DNA of 64,000 bases from an uncultured Pelagibacteraceae bacterium (GCA_902604795.1 CACKZV010000001.1:101748-165747); one strand, 5' to 3'. Counted from the first letter of the stretch, positions 51,772 to 62,397 are shown. Made by a program: numbers and translations. Notes: generated by a model from the sequence alone, not told the origin.

Positions 51772-52302
51772 TTATTGAGTAATTTTAATACCCAATAACT
51801 GATCTGAGGTTAAATTTGACATTAAAATGACTATATTTTTATTAAGTTTAGGGTGAACCCAATTTTTATCTAATTCATATAAAGGAAACAGAACAAAATT
51901 TCTATTATGCATTCTTTTATGGGGTGTATTGAGTTTATGATTTCCAAGTTTTCTATGGATTATTTCACCATTATAATCAATTATATCAATATCACATATT
52001 CTTGGATGATTTCTTTTTGACTTTATTCTTCCTAATTTTTTTTCAATTTTTTTAATTTTTAAAAATAATTTGGTTATATTTAATTTTGTCTCAATCAGTA
52101 TGATAGAATTAATAAAATTTGGAAAATTTTCATTTGGCCAAGATTTTGTGCTATAAAATTTTGATCTTTTCTTTATAAAAATTCCCTCTTTTTGGATTAA
52201 ATCTATACTTTTATTTAGATTATTTTTCTTGTCTCCCAGATTAGATCCTAATGCCAGGTATACAAAATTAACTTGATTTTCTAATATATCTTGCTTTTTC
52301 AC
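51772..52302 (-). CDS. folK: 2-amino-4-hydroxy-6-hydroxymethyldihydropteridine pyrophosphokinase
   Basis: This enzyme transfers pyrophosphate to the pterin on the folate pathway. [19 protein letters not shown] is the HPPK N-terminus; [25 protein letters not shown] is the catalytic stretch, ending in [20 protein letters not shown] use the GTG at 52302 ([11 protein letters not shown]), cutting the overlap with smpB to 35 bp; the track ATG at 52341 is possible. The start is the uncertain part. Folate demand here fits glyA and soxBDAG. Confidence 0.88.
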   Translation of the reverse strand: MKKQDILENQVNFVYLALGSNLGDKKNNLNKSIDLIQKEGIFIKKRSKFYSTKSWPNENFPNFINSIILIETKLNITKLFLKIKKIEKKLGRIKSKRNHPRICDIDIIDYNGEIIHRKLGNHKLNTPHKRMHNRNFVLFPLYELDKNWVHPKLNKNIVILMSNLTSDQLLGIKITQ

Positions 52303-52738
52303 GGTTCCAGTCTCTTGTTTTCCTTGTCTGTCTTTTATCAAATTGTTTTTTACCTTTGGCTACTGCAATCTCTAATTTTGCCTTGCCTTTTTTGAAATAC
52401 ATTTTTGTTGGTACAATAGTCAAACCATCTTCATGAATTCTACCTATAATTTTATTAATTTCTTTTTTATTTAATAAAAGTTTTCTTTCAGAGTAAGGGT
52501 TATGATTTGAATAACTAGCTTGTTTATAAATAGGTATATGTGAATTAATCAAAAAAATTTCTCCATCTTTATCGACAGCATAAGAATCTGCTATATTAAT
52601 TTTACCTGATCTTACTGATTTTATTTCAGAGCCCTTTAAAACTATACCTGCTTCAAATATCTCTTTAAAAAAATAATTAAAAGATGCTTTTCTATTGATT
52701 GTAATAATTTTTAAACCAGGGATGGTTTTTTTATTCAT
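52268..52738 (-). CDS. smpB: SsrA-binding protein SmpB
   Basis: This 156-residue protein carries tmRNA to stalled ribosomes. [35 protein letters not shown] is the diagnostic N-terminal stretch, followed by [18 protein letters not shown] and the [29 protein letters not shown]-like basic tail. It overlaps dapA by 8 bp. The tmRNA it needs was not located in this window with confidence. Confidence 0.95.
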   Translation of the reverse strand: MNKKTIPGLKIITINRKASFNYFFKEIFEAGIVLKGSEIKSVRSGKINIADSYAVDKDGEIFLINSHIPIYKQASYSNHNPYSERKLLLNKKEINKIIGRIHEDGLTIVPTKMYFKKGKAKLEIAVAKGKKQFDKRQTRKTRDWNREKARYIRKSS

Positions 52739-53618
52739 TAATTAATTCGGCAGATATAAGAGCTTTTTTTACCTCAGCTTTTGTTTCATCTAAAACTGTT
52801 ACCAAAGGTAATCTCACATTATCATCACATAGACCTATCAATTTTGCTGCGTATTTAACTGGTGATGGATTGCTCTCAATAAACAATGATTTATGAACAG
52901 GTTGAAGTTTTTTATCTATCGCTTCAGCCTTTTTTTGCTCATCGTTATTCTGTGATTTTGAAAATTTTTGCATGTCAGAACACATTTTAGGAGCTATGTT
53001 GGCTGTAACAGAAATACACCCTACGCCACCTCTTTTGTTATACTCATAAGCAAGACCGTCCTCACCTGTTAGTTGGATAAATTCATTACCAATTTTTTTG
53101 AAAGTCTCATCTACTCTATTCAAATCGCCAGTTGCATCTTTCACTCCAACTATGTTCTTGAGTTCAAATAACCTGGCCATAGTATCAACTGTCATATCAA
53201 TAACTGATCTACCAGGAATATTATAAATTATGATTGGTATGCCACATTTATCATTTATAGCCTTGTAATGCTGGTATAGGCCCTCCTGTGTGGGTTTGTT
53301 ATAATAAGGTGTTACTATCAGGGCACCATCTGCTCCAGCCTTTTCAGCGTGCTCTGTGAGTGATATAGCTTCTGTAGTAGAATTTGATCCAGTGCCTGCA
53401 ATTACAGGAATTTTTCCTTTAGCCTCTTGTATGCATAACTCTATAACTTTTTCGTGTTCTCTATGTGAAAGAGTTGGGGACTCGCCTGTTGTGCCTGCTG
53501 GCACGAGTCCATTTGTTCCATTTTCTAAATGAAAATTGATAATTTTTATATAAGTATCCTCATCAAGACTATTGCCTTTAAATGGTGTTACTAAAGCTAC
53601 ATTTGAACCTTTAAACAT
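52731..53618 (-). CDS. dapA: 4-hydroxy-tetrahydrodipicolinate synthase
   Basis: This 295-residue aldolase-type enzyme commits aspartate semialdehyde to lysine and diaminopimelate. [46 protein letters not shown] (the catalytic Tyr) and [11 protein letters not shown] (the Schiff-base Lys) are all intact. Length is standard. dapA-smpB is a frequent alphaproteobacterial pair. It is divergent from the slt gene with a 27-bp gap, so both promoters overlap. Confidence 0.97.
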   Translation of the reverse strand: MFKGSNVALVTPFKGNSLDEDTYIKIINFHLENGTNGLVPAGTTGESPTLSHREHEKVIELCIQEAKGKIPVIAGTGSNSTTEAISLTEHAEKAGADGALIVTPYYNKPTQEGLYQHYKAINDKCGIPIIIYNIPGRSVIDMTVDTMARLFELKNIVGVKDATGDLNRVDETFKKIGNEFIQLTGEDGLAYEYNKRGGVGCISVTANIAPKMCSDMQKFSKSQNNDEQKKAEAIDKKLQPVHKSLFIESNPSPVKYAAKLIGLCDDNVRLPLVTVLDETKAEVKKALISAELINE

Positions 53619-53645
53619 AAATATTTATATCATAAGTTATTAAAA

Positions 53646-55832
53646 ATGATTTTTAGAAAATCTAAATTACTATTAACAATTATATTTTTTTTAAGCTTTT
53701 TTCAATCATCATATTCGAATGAAATAATAATACCTAAGAAAAAACCTGCGATTAAAAGTCAGATAGTAGTACCTCCTCTTAAACCTGGAACATTTAATGA
53801 AAAACAAAGTTTAAAAGATGACAAAGATTTACCTAAGGAGATCTTTGGAATTCTGTTACCCCCAAAAAAACCTCTTATTATTAAAAAACAAACATTAAGA
53901 ACTGTTAAAAAAACAAGATATTACAGTGAAAGAGATTTTGAATTTGCAAAACAAGCAATTAGATTTATGGAAAAATCTAATTGGAAAGATGCTAAAAATA
54001 CTGCAAAAAAAGCAAGGGCTCAATCAATATATGATTTCATAGAGTGGAGACATCTTCTTACATCAGGAAACAATGTAACCTTTTCCGAATATAAAAAGTT
54101 TATAGAAAGAGTTAAAGATTATCCAAGATTTGACAGAATTAAATATCTTGCTGAACACAAAATAAACTTACAAAACCATTCTCCTACAGAAATAATTAAT
54201 TGGTTTCAAAGTAATAAGCCATTAAGTGGATATGGTAAAATGATGTTAGGAGAAAGTTTAATTAAGTCTGGTAAGTCTGGTGATGGGATAAGATTAATTA
54301 AAGAAGGATTTATAAATGCAGATCTAAATACAAAAAATTTAAAATATTTCAAAAAAAAATTTAAAAATATTCTAGATACCTCTGATTACATAAATAGAGC
54401 AGATTATTATGCTTGGGAAGGCAAACATTGGGATCTTAAAAGGGTTATTAGATACCTACCTAGTGAGTACCAATTACTTTATACAGCAAGACAAATATTA
54501 ATAAGCAGAGGATATGGGGTTGATGAAGCGATTAAAAAAGTACCAAAAAATTTGAAGAATGATGCGGGTTTAAATTATGATCGATTAAAATGGAGAAGGA
54601 AAAAAGGACGTGTAGACAGCTCTCTAGAAATTCTTAATAAAGTAAAAAATTCTGAAGAATATTTAGTAAGACCAGAAAAATGGTGGAAAGAAAGGTCAAT
54701 AATTGGAAGATCTTTAATTTATAAAAAAAAATATAAAACCGCTTACAGAATCGTCTCAAATCACGCAATGACAGAAGGTGCAGATTATGCTGAAGCAGAA
54801 TGGATGAGTGGATGGATAGCGCTTAGTTTTTTAAAAGATGCACAAAAAGCAGAAAATCATTTTTTAAATTTTTATAGAAATGTTAGCTATCCAATCAGCT
54901 TATCTAGAGGTTCATATTGGTTGGGAAAAACATATGAAAAAATTGGGGATACAGAAAGTTCAAATAAATGGTTCTTAGAAGGGTCAAAATATTTAACAAC
55001 CTACTATGGTCAACTCTCACATATGAAAGTAAAACCTCAAGAAAAATTTGAACTAGATAAGTTAATGTTTGTAGAAGATGATTATGAAGAAGATTTTTAC
55101 TCAAAAAAACTTGTAGCAATTGTAGATTTGCTTGATTATTTAAATAAAGATAAATACACAAAACATATATTAAGATTTCTTGCAAACGATAATGTAGAAA
55201 AAGGAAGCGAGGCTTTAGCTGCTAAATTAGCTTCTGATATATCACGGTTTGATTTTGCTATACAAGTTTCTAAAATTGCATCATATCAAAAAAGATTTCA
55301 CAACCAATTTAATTATCCAATAATGAGTGTACCAAAATTTGTTGGTGGAAGAAAAATTCCTGATCCAGCATTAATATTATCTATTATCAGACAAGAAAGC
55401 GAGTTTGATACCTCTGCTAGGAGTAGAGTTGGTGCTCAAGGATTAATGCAACTGATGCCTTATACGGCTAAGACTGTATCAAAACAAGCCAAGTTAGTCT
55501 ACTCGAAGTCTAAATTAACAGCTGACCCCGAATATAATATTAATTTAGGATCTCATTATATTGCTGGTTTAATCAATCAGTATAAAGGATCCTACCCTTT
55601 TGCTACAGCCGCTTACAATGCTGGTCCTAAGAGAGTAAAGTATTGGAAGAAAATTAATAAAGATCCTCAAAAAAAACAAATTGACTACGTTGATTGGATT
55701 GAGCTTATTAAATTTAAAGAAACAAGAAATTATGTACAAAGAGTTTTAGAAAATTACAATGTATACAGGTACATTTTGTCTCAAAAGCCAATTTATCTTA
55801 AAGATTTCTTCAAAAATCAGAACCTGTATTAA
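53646..55832 (+). CDS. slt: soluble lytic murein transglycosylase (Slt70-like)
   Basis: This 728-residue periplasmic enzyme cleaves glycan strands. A signal peptide ending SYS is followed by two proline- and lysine-rich repeats resembling IIPKKKP (about 25-85). A long alpha-superhelical U-domain comes next, with TPR-like helices. The SLT catalytic domain (about 575-700) has ALILSIIRQESEFDTSARSRVGAQGLMQLMP with the catalytic Glu in RQESEF and FATAAYNAGPKRVKYW. Length is close to E. coli Slt70 (645) plus the basic insertion. It ends one base before the tRNA-Ser CCA. Confidence 0.93.
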   Translation: MIFRKSKLLLTIIFFLSFFQSSYSNEIIIPKKKPAIKSQIVVPPLKPGTFNEKQSLKDDKDLPKEIFGILLPPKKPLIIKKQTLRTVKKTRYYSERDFEFAKQAIRFMEKSNWKDAKNTAKKARAQSIYDFIEWRHLLTSGNNVTFSEYKKFIERVKDYPRFDRIKYLAEHKINLQNHSPTEIINWFQSNKPLSGYGKMMLGESLIKSGKSGDGIRLIKEGFINADLNTKNLKYFKKKFKNILDTSDYINRADYYAWEGKHWDLKRVIRYLPSEYQLLYTARQILISRGYGVDEAIKKVPKNLKNDAGLNYDRLKWRRKKGRVDSSLEILNKVKNSEEYLVRPEKWWKERSIIGRSLIYKKKYKTAYRIVSNHAMTEGADYAEAEWMSGWIALSFLKDAQKAENHFLNFYRNVSYPISLSRGSYWLGKTYEKIGDTESSNKWFLEGSKYLTTYYGQLSHMKVKPQEKFELDKLMFVEDDYEEDFYSKKLVAIVDLLDYLNKDKYTKHILRFLANDNVEKGSEALAAKLASDISRFDFAIQVSKIASYQKRFHNQFNYPIMSVPKFVGGRKIPDPALILSIIRQESEFDTSARSRVGAQGLMQLMPYTAKTVSKQAKLVYSKSKLTADPEYNINLGSHYIAGLINQYKGSYPFATAAYNAGPKRVKYWKKINKDPQKKQIDYVDWIELIKFKETRNYVQRVLENYNVYRYILSQKPIYLKDFFKNQNLY

Positions 55833-55833
55833 A

Positions 55834-55924
55834 TGGCGGAAGAGAAGGGATTCGAACCCTTGGAAGGATTGCTCCTTCGGCAATTTAGCAAACTGCTGGT
55901 TTAAGCCAACTCACCCACTCTTCC
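55834..55924 (-). tRNA. tRNA-Ser(GCU)
   Basis: This is a 91-nt class II tRNA with acceptor GGAAGAG/CTCTTCC, discriminator G and encoded CCA. The anticodon GCT lies in loop TTTGCTAAA. A long variable arm (GCCGAAGGAGCAATCC-like) and the T-arm AAGGGTTCGAATCCCTT are present. It reads AGU/AGC codons. Converges on slt, and its 5' flank holds the palindromes between it and soxB. Confidence 0.97.
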
Positions 55925-55927
55925 GTT

Positions 55928-55941
55928 GTTACATGTGTAAC
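55928..55941. repeat. inverted repeat GTTACA-TG-TGTAAC upstream of soxB
   Basis: This is a 6-bp perfect inverted repeat with a two-base centre, three bases from the 5' end of tRNA-Ser and 48 bases before soxB. It could be an operator or part of the tRNA promoter on the minus strand. Confidence 0.55.
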
Positions 55942-55949
55942 TTGAAATC

Positions 55950-55963
55950 ATTGAATATTCAAT
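55950..55963. repeat. 14-bp perfect palindrome ATTGAATATTCAAT upstream of soxB
   Basis: This self-complementary 14-mer lies 26 bases before the soxB ATG. Its symmetry suits a dimeric regulator of the sarcosine oxidase operon. No regulator gene is adjacent, so the binder is unknown. Confidence 0.55.
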
Positions 55964-55988
55964 ATTAATCAAGTAATTTCTTGCAAAT

Positions 55989-57242
55989 ATGAAAAACAAA
56001 TACTCTATTTTTTCACTTATAAAAAATGCTTTTTCACAGCATGAAAACTGGAAACAAGCTTGGGGGAATCCTGAGCCTAAAAAAGAATATGAAGCAGTAA
56101 TTGTCGGAGGTGGTGGGCATGGATTAGCAACAGCATACTATCTCGCAAAAAAGCATAATATGAAAAATATTGCTGTTTTAGAAAAAGGTTGGATTGGTGG
56201 TGGTAATACTGGTAGAAATACAACAATCATAAGATCAAATTATTTATGGGATGCAAGCGCTGGATTGTATGACCATGCTTTAAAAATTTGGGAAAATTTA
56301 TCTCAAGAATTAAATTATAATATAATGTTTAGTCAACGTGGAGTTATAAATTTAGCACATAACCTTCAAGACGTTAGAGATTTAAAAAGAAGAACTCATG
56401 CAAACAGGTTAAATGGAATTGATGCTGTTTGGTTAGACACAAAACAAGTTAAGGAATTTTGTCCAATAATAAATACTTCTCCAGATATAAGATATCCTGT
56501 CCTTGGTGGAACTTTACAAAGAAGAGCTGGAACTGCAAGACATGATGCTGTTGCATGGGGTTATGCAAGAGGTGCCGATGCTATGGGTGTAGATATAATT
56601 CAAAATTGTGAAGTTAAAGGAATAAAAAGAAATGGAGATCAAGTTGAAGGTCTTGAAACTACAAAAGGATTTATCAAAACAAAAAAAATTGGTGTTGTAG
56701 CAGCAGGTCACTCAAGTGTAATTGCAAATATGGCTGGCTTAAAATTACCACTTGAAAGTAAACCATTACAAGCTTTAGTATCAGAACCGGTTAAGCCAAT
56801 AATAGACACAGTTGTAATGTCTAATGCTGTGCATGCTTATGTTAGTCAATCTGATAAAGGTGAATTAGTAATTGGAGCTGGAACAGATGCTTACATATCT
56901 TATACACAAAGAGGAAGTCATGATGTAGTAGAAGGTACATTAAAAGCTATATTAGAGCTGTACCCTATTTTTAGTAGAATGAAGATGTTAAGACAATGGG
57001 GTGGTATTGTTGATATTTGCCCGGATGCAAGTCCGATCATTAGCAAAACAAATATCAAAGGTCTTTATTTTAATTGTGGATGGGGAACAGGAGGTTTTAA
57101 AGCAACACCTGGATCTGGTGATTTATTTGCTCACACAATTGCTAATGATGAGCCACATAAATTAAATGCAGCATTTAATCTTAACAGATTTGTAAGTGGA
57201 GATCTTGTTGATGAACATGGTGCAGCTGCTGTAGCACACTAA
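55989..57242 (+). CDS. soxB: sarcosine oxidase beta subunit
   Basis: This 417-residue flavoprotein oxidises sarcosine (N-methylglycine). The FAD loop is [18 protein letters not shown], and [16 protein letters not shown] (where the flavin is held) matches the heterotetrameric enzymes. Late segments [34 protein letters not shown] are typical. It is the first gene of soxBDAG; soxD begins on its last base. N-methylglutamate dehydrogenase has related subunits, but this gene order is the sarcosine oxidase order. Confidence 0.94.
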   Translation: MKNKYSIFSLIKNAFSQHENWKQAWGNPEPKKEYEAVIVGGGGHGLATAYYLAKKHNMKNIAVLEKGWIGGGNTGRNTTIIRSNYLWDASAGLYDHALKIWENLSQELNYNIMFSQRGVINLAHNLQDVRDLKRRTHANRLNGIDAVWLDTKQVKEFCPIINTSPDIRYPVLGGTLQRRAGTARHDAVAWGYARGADAMGVDIIQNCEVKGIKRNGDQVEGLETTKGFIKTKKIGVVAAGHSSVIANMAGLKLPLESKPLQALVSEPVKPIIDTVVMSNAVHAYVSQSDKGELVIGAGTDAYISYTQRGSHDVVEGTLKAILELYPIFSRMKMLRQWGGIVDICPDASPIISKTNIKGLYFNCGWGTGGFKATPGSGDLFAHTIANDEPHKLNAAFNLNRFVSGDLVDEHGAAAVAH

Positions 57243-57517
57243 TGTTTGTAATAAATTGCCCGTATTGTGGAGAAAGAGACCAAAGTGAGTTTTCATGTGG
57301 TGGTGAAGCACACATTGTAAGACCAAAACAACCTACAGAGCTAAGTGATGATGAATGGGCAGAATATTTATTTATGAGAAAGAATATTAAAGGTGTTCAG
57401 TTTGAAAGGTGGAACCATGCTCATGGATGTAGAAAATGGTTTAATATGGTTAGGGATACATCAAATGACAAAATACATGCAGTTTACAAAATGGGTGAAA
57501 AACCTCCTGTAATTTAA
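57242..57517 (+). CDS. soxD: sarcosine oxidase delta subunit
   Basis: This 91-residue subunit binds zinc at the heterotetramer. CPYCGERDQSEFSCGGEAH and HGCRKWFNMVRDT are the SoxD hallmarks. The start overlaps the soxB stop by one base, and soxA starts immediately after it. Confidence 0.95.
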   Translation: MFVINCPYCGERDQSEFSCGGEAHIVRPKQPTELSDDEWAEYLFMRKNIKGVQFERWNHAHGCRKWFNMVRDTSNDKIHAVYKMGEKPPVI

Positions 57518-60500
57518 ATGACCAAATATAGAATTAATAAAACAAGATTTGTTGATCAAACAAAAACTGTTTCATTTACTTTTGACGGTAAAAAATATCA
57601 TGGTTTTGAGGGTGATACTTTAGCCTCAGCACTTCTTTCAAATGGCATTCATTTAGTTGGTAGAAGTTTTAAGTATCATCGTCCAAGAGGTATAATGTCA
57701 TGTGGATCTGAAGAGCCAAACGCAATATGCCAAATAAATGATAATACTGATTTAACAGAGCCTAATGTAAGAGCTACAGAAATAGAACTTTATGAAGGGT
57801 TGAAAGCATCTAGTCAAAATTGTTGGCCAAGTCTTAACTTTGATATAGGTGGTATTAATAATTTAATATCTCCATTTATACCAGCAGGTTTTTATTATAA
57901 GACTTTTATGTGGCCTAAAAGTTTTTGGAAAAAAATTTATGAACCATTAATAAGATTGTCTGCAGGCCTAGGCAAATCACCAACACAACCAGATCCAGAC
58001 ATTTATGACCATAAACATGAACATTGTGATGTATTAGTTATTGGAGGTGGGATTTCAGGAATTATATCTGCTAAAATAGCAGCAAAAAATAATTTAAAGA
58101 CAATATTAATCGAAGATAAAAATATACTTGGTGGATCCACAATTTATCAAAATAATAAAAATTTTATAATAGATAATAAAAAATCAAATGAATGGTTAAT
58201 GAATGAAATATCAGAATTAGAAAAATTAGATAATTTAATAATAAAAACTAGAACAAGTTTGGCAGCTTTTCATAGTTATAACTACCTTTTGGCCAAAGAA
58301 AATATATCAGATCATTTACCATTAGATAAAAAAAATGGCAGTATAAGACAGAGATTATGGAAAATAAGAGCAGATAAAGTAATTGTTGCTGCAGGTGCAA
58401 TAGAAAGACCTCTTATATTCAACAATAATGATAGACCAGGAATTATACTTGCTAACTCTGTAAAAAAATATTTAGATTTTTATGGTGTATCCACTGGATT
58501 AAATAATATTATTTTTACTAACAACGATAGTGCTTATGAAACTGCAGTGTCGTTATTTGAAAAGGGAATTTCAGTAAAGATTGTTGATATTAGAAAAAAA
58601 TCTTCATCAAATATTGTTAAATATGCTGATGAACTAGGAATTAAAATATATTGGAACTCTACAGTGGTTAATACTTTTGGCTACAAAAAGATAAAATCAA
58701 TAGAAATTATGAATTTATCAGAAGATGGATCGAATGTTACTGGAAATAAACATAAAATTCAGTGTGATTGTTTAGCAATAAGTGGGGGTTGGACACCTAT
58801 GGTACATATGCATACCCAATCAGGGGGAAAATTAGATTTTAGAGAAATAGATCAAGTATTTGTTCCAAGTGAAAAAAGTGAAAATCATATAAATGTTGGA
58901 TCATGTAACGGTGATTTTGAACTAGAAGAAATAGTTAAAAATACAAATAATAAAGTTAAAAAATTTTTAAATATTAATGAAGGCGGTTTTGATAAAATTT
59001 CAGTTTTATGTTCAAAAGAATTAGAGAAGAAAAACATATGGCTGTTACCAAATACTATTTCAGAGAGTAAGACTAAATCTTTTATAGATTTTCAAAATGA
59101 TTCAACTGCGAAAGATATAAAGTTAGCACTTAGAGAAGGTTTTAAATCGATAGAACATGTAAAGAGATATACAACAACTGGAATGGCTACAGATCAAGGT
59201 AAATTATCGAATATGCATGCTTTGGGAATTATTGCTGATACAGCTGGAGTAAAAATGGGTTCTTTAGGTACAACTACTTTTAGACCACCATTTACACCAT
59301 TAACTTTTGGGGCAATTGTAGGAAGAAGTGTTGGAAAATTTTTTGATATTGTTAGAAAAACCTCAATTCATGAATGGCACGTTCAAAATAATGCAAAATT
59401 TGAAAATGTTGGGCAATGGAAAAGACCATGGTACTACCCTATTAATAATGAAAATCTTCATGAAGCAGTTCAAAGAGAAAGTAAAGCTGCAAGAGATAGT
59501 GCTGGAATTTTGGATGCCTCTACATTAGGAAAAATAGATATACAGGGATCTGATGCTTCTGAATTTTTAAACAGAGTTTATACAAATTCTTGGTCAAAAT
59601 TAGGAATTGGGAAATGCCGATATGGTTTAATGTTAAATGAAGATGGTATGGTTTATGATGATGGTGTAACCACAAGATTGGGTGAAAATCATTATTTAAT
59701 GACCACAACAACTGGTGGCGCAGCAAATGTGCTTTCTAAACTTGAAGACTATTTACAAACAGAATGGCCAGAATTAGATGTTTACTTAACCTCTGTTACT
59801 GATCACTATTCTACAGCAAGTATTTGTGGTCCAAATTCAAAAAAAATATTAAAAAAATTATTTCCTAATAAAGATTTTAGTGATGAAGCGTTTCCTCATA
59901 TGTCTTACCAAGATGCAATAATTGACGAAATTGAATGTAGAATAATGAGAATAAGTTTCACAGGAGAGCTTAGTTATGAAATTAATGTAGAGTCAAAATA
60001 TGGTAAATCATTATGGGAAAACTGCATTGCTGCTGGAGAAGAATACAAAATTACTCCTTATGGAACAGAAACAATGCATTTATTAAGAGCTGAAAAGGGA
60101 TTTATTATTGTGGGCCAGGATACAGATGGAACTATGACACCTATTGATCTTCAGATGGATTGGATAGTTAGTAAAAAAAAATATGATTTTATAGGTAAAA
60201 GATCACTTTATAGAAGTGATACAATGAGAGAAGACAGAAAACAGCTTGTTGGATTGCTTACGGATGACCCTAATGAAATATTAGAAGAAGGTGCTCAGAT
60301 AGTCTCTGAATTAGATAAGAAACCTGTTGAAATGATTGGACATGTAACATCAAGCTATTTTAGCCCTAATTTAAATAAATCGATTGCACTAGCAGTTGTT
60401 AAAGGTGGAAAAAAGATGAATGGTCAAAAACTTTTTGTACCTATGGAAAATAAAAATATCAATGTAACAGTTTCAGATTTTATTTTTTTAGATAAAGACA

Positions 60501-60520
60501 ACAAGAGGATCAATGCTTAA
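57518..60520 (+). CDS. soxA: sarcosine oxidase alpha subunit
   Basis: This 1000-residue subunit has an N-terminal 2Fe-2S-like fold without the full Cys set (GDTLASALLSNGIHLVGRSFKYHRPRG). A central NAD-binding module (about 165-450, ADVLVIGGGISG-like CDVLVIGGGISGII) follows. The C-terminal half (about 610-985) is an aminomethyltransferase/GcvT-like domain that transfers the C1 unit to tetrahydrofolate; RDSAGILDAS and GKCRYGLMLNEDG fit. Overall it makes 5,10-methylene-THF and glycine. It overlaps soxG by 8 bp. Confidence 0.95.
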   Translation: MTKYRINKTRFVDQTKTVSFTFDGKKYHGFEGDTLASALLSNGIHLVGRSFKYHRPRGIMSCGSEEPNAICQINDNTDLTEPNVRATEIELYEGLKASSQNCWPSLNFDIGGINNLISPFIPAGFYYKTFMWPKSFWKKIYEPLIRLSAGLGKSPTQPDPDIYDHKHEHCDVLVIGGGISGIISAKIAAKNNLKTILIEDKNILGGSTIYQNNKNFIIDNKKSNEWLMNEISELEKLDNLIIKTRTSLAAFHSYNYLLAKENISDHLPLDKKNGSIRQRLWKIRADKVIVAAGAIERPLIFNNNDRPGIILANSVKKYLDFYGVSTGLNNIIFTNNDSAYETAVSLFEKGISVKIVDIRKKSSSNIVKYADELGIKIYWNSTVVNTFGYKKIKSIEIMNLSEDGSNVTGNKHKIQCDCLAISGGWTPMVHMHTQSGGKLDFREIDQVFVPSEKSENHINVGSCNGDFELEEIVKNTNNKVKKFLNINEGGFDKISVLCSKELEKKNIWLLPNTISESKTKSFIDFQNDSTAKDIKLALREGFKSIEHVKRYTTTGMATDQGKLSNMHALGIIADTAGVKMGSLGTTTFRPPFTPLTFGAIVGRSVGKFFDIVRKTSIHEWHVQNNAKFENVGQWKRPWYYPINNENLHEAVQRESKAARDSAGILDASTLGKIDIQGSDASEFLNRVYTNSWSKLGIGKCRYGLMLNEDGMVYDDGVTTRLGENHYLMTTTTGGAANVLSKLEDYLQTEWPELDVYLTSVTDHYSTASICGPNSKKILKKLFPNKDFSDEAFPHMSYQDAIIDEIECRIMRISFTGELSYEINVESKYGKSLWENCIAAGEEYKITPYGTETMHLLRAEKGFIIVGQDTDGTMTPIDLQMDWIVSKKKYDFIGKRSLYRSDTMREDRKQLVGLLTDDPNEILEEGAQIVSELDKKPVEMIGHVTSSYFSPNLNKSIALAVVKGGKKMNGQKLFVPMENKNINVTVSDFIFLDKDNKRINA

Positions 60521-61058
60521 TTTAGAATATCCTAACTTTGAAAAAAAATCATTAGATGGACTAGAATTAAAGTTATCTGAACCAATTAAAAAAATAAATA
60601 TTCGAGGGAAAAAAAAGGAATTTTTTACAAAAGCAGGAAAGGTTTTATCAATCATCTTACCAATTGAACCAAATACGGGTTCCTCAAATCAACAATTTAA
60701 TGCTTTATGGCTAAGTCCAGATGAGTGGTTGGTATATTTTAATGAAGATAACAATAATGTTTATAATGATCTTTATAACGAAATTTCTAAATTAAATTTT
60801 GGCTCAATAGTTGATGTTTCTAATCAATGGATATGTATTAATATAAAGGGTAAAAAGACTTTTGATCTACTTTCATCGGGATCTCCTTTTAACTTCAATA
60901 ATTTTAAAAATACTAAAAATTCTGTAACGCAAACATTGCTCAATCATACAGATGTAATTATTCATCATACTGAAATAAACGAAATAAATCTTTTTGTGAG
61001 AAGATCATTCTCAGAAGATTTATGGTTGTGGATTAAGGATAGCGCTAGGTTTATCTAA
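60513..61058 (+). CDS. soxG: sarcosine oxidase gamma subunit
   Basis: This 181-residue subunit resembles the C-terminal T-protein fold: INIRGKKKEFFTKAGKVLSI, NALWLSPDEWLVYF and VDVSNQWICINIKGKKTFDLLSSGSPFNF, where the GP(N)-like loop is diverged. The C-terminus has LFVRRSFSEDLWLWIKDSARF. Its end overlaps the convergent MATE gene by 39 bp, an unusual antisense overlap for both stop regions. Confidence 0.93.
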   Translation: MLNLEYPNFEKKSLDGLELKLSEPIKKINIRGKKKEFFTKAGKVLSIILPIEPNTGSSNQQFNALWLSPDEWLVYFNEDNNNVYNDLYNEISKLNFGSIVDVSNQWICINIKGKKTFDLLSSGSPFNFNNFKNTKNSVTQTLLNHTDVIIHHTEINEINLFVRRSFSEDLWLWIKDSARFI

Positions 61059-62381
61059 TTTTTTTTTTATATAATAACTCACATAACTAAATAATAGTAT
61101 CGAAAGTGACCATTGAAAAATAAACCACAACCAGAAAAAACTATCAAAATCTGCAGATAGATATTTGGCTAAGTAAAAAACACATATAGGAACAAGAACA
61201 TTTCGCAACATATTATTTATCATTGCATAATTAGATTTTTTTAAACCCATAAAAAAACCGTTTGATAAAAAGAAAATTGGATATGCAGGTAAAATAAATG
61301 ATGCAATTTTTAAGTATCTACGTCCATATTCTAAAACAGTTTCATCATTAGAGAAAAGTCTTGGTATTATATCTGCTGTGAAATAAACAAATATTCCAGA
61401 GAAAAACATTAATAAAAAGCCATATTTGACAGATATAAAATAAGTCTCTTTCACTCTATCAAAATGATTTGCGCCATAATTTTGAGCTATAATTGAGATA
61501 ATTGCAGTATTTATTCCTAATATAGGAAGTAAAACAACTTGCTCAATTCTCGTAGCTGCACCATAACCGGCTACAGCCAATTCACTAGTTTGACCAACAT
61601 AAGTAAATATAAATGTAGCAGCAACTGCATATCCACATATAGCAATTGATATTGGCATTGATTGAAAAAAAATATTTTTTAAAAATGTTAATTTAATTTT
61701 AAAAAATTCCTTGGTAATTTTTTTTACCCTTGGATTTTGTAAGACCTTATATAAAATAATCGCAAAAGCTATAAATTGAGCTATAATTGTTGATAGACCT
61801 ATACCCATCATACCTAAAGCAGGTATGAATAGAAAACCAAATATTAGAATAGGATTTAAAATTATATTTAGTAGAAAACTTAAAACCAAAACATTTCTAT
61901 ATGTTTTTGTATCACCTTCTGCATGTAATAAAGAGTTAAGTGATACAACAAGAAAAAAAAGAAATGATCCATAAAACATAATATTTGTATATTGAAGTCC
62001 TAAATTTGTAATTTGTTCAGTTGAACCCATTATATTAAAAACTTTTTCAGCAAAATATAAACCTATGCATGTAATAAAAACTGATATGATGAGTCCATAG
62101 ATAATAATATGGGTAAAATAATAAGAGACATTTTTTTCATTTTTTTCTCCAATACTATTCCCTATCAAGGAAGTTCCTGCAACTGTTACACCAATTGAGG
62201 TTGCTACAATAATAAAATATATTGGAAATGATTTACTGAGCGCAGAAAGTGCTTCAGGTGAGATTAGTCCTGAATAAAAAGTATCAACAATATTGTATAA
62301 GGTTTGAAAAAGTGTGCCTACACTTGCTGGTATTGCAAGTTTTCTAACAAGTAAAGGTATATTTTCTTTAAGCAAATCCAT
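61020..62381 (-). CDS. MATE family efflux transporter
   Basis: This 453-residue inner-membrane exporter has twelve hydrophobic helices. The start IPLLVRKLAIPASVGTLFQTLYNIVDTFYSGLIS is typical of MatE domains, and the second repeat begins FFQSMPISIAICGYAVAATFIFTYVGQ. GYGAATRIEQVVLLPILGINTA fits the NorM/DinF-like group. Substrates may be cationic drugs or metabolites. It converges on soxG with a 39-bp overlap and is 17 bases from the trhO gene. Confidence 0.9.
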   Translation of the reverse strand: MDLLKENIPLLVRKLAIPASVGTLFQTLYNIVDTFYSGLISPEALSALSKSFPIYFIIVATSIGVTVAGTSLIGNSIGEKNEKNVSYYFTHIIIYGLIISVFITCIGLYFAEKVFNIMGSTEQITNLGLQYTNIMFYGSFLFFLVVSLNSLLHAEGDTKTYRNVLVLSFLLNIILNPILIFGFLFIPALGMMGIGLSTIIAQFIAFAIILYKVLQNPRVKKITKEFFKIKLTFLKNIFFQSMPISIAICGYAVAATFIFTYVGQTSELAVAGYGAATRIEQVVLLPILGINTAIISIIAQNYGANHFDRVKETYFISVKYGFLLMFFSGIFVYFTADIIPRLFSNDETVLEYGRRYLKIASFILPAYPIFFLSNGFFMGLKKSNYAMINNMLRNVLVPICVFYLAKYLSADFDSFFWLWFIFQWSLSILLFSYVSYYIKKKLDKPSAILNPQP

Positions 62382-62397
62382 AAAAATTATAATTTAA

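Noticed and set aside
55759-55968. 69-residue plus-strand ORF across tRNA-Ser
   Set aside because: It runs through the slt end and the tRNA gene; no independent support.
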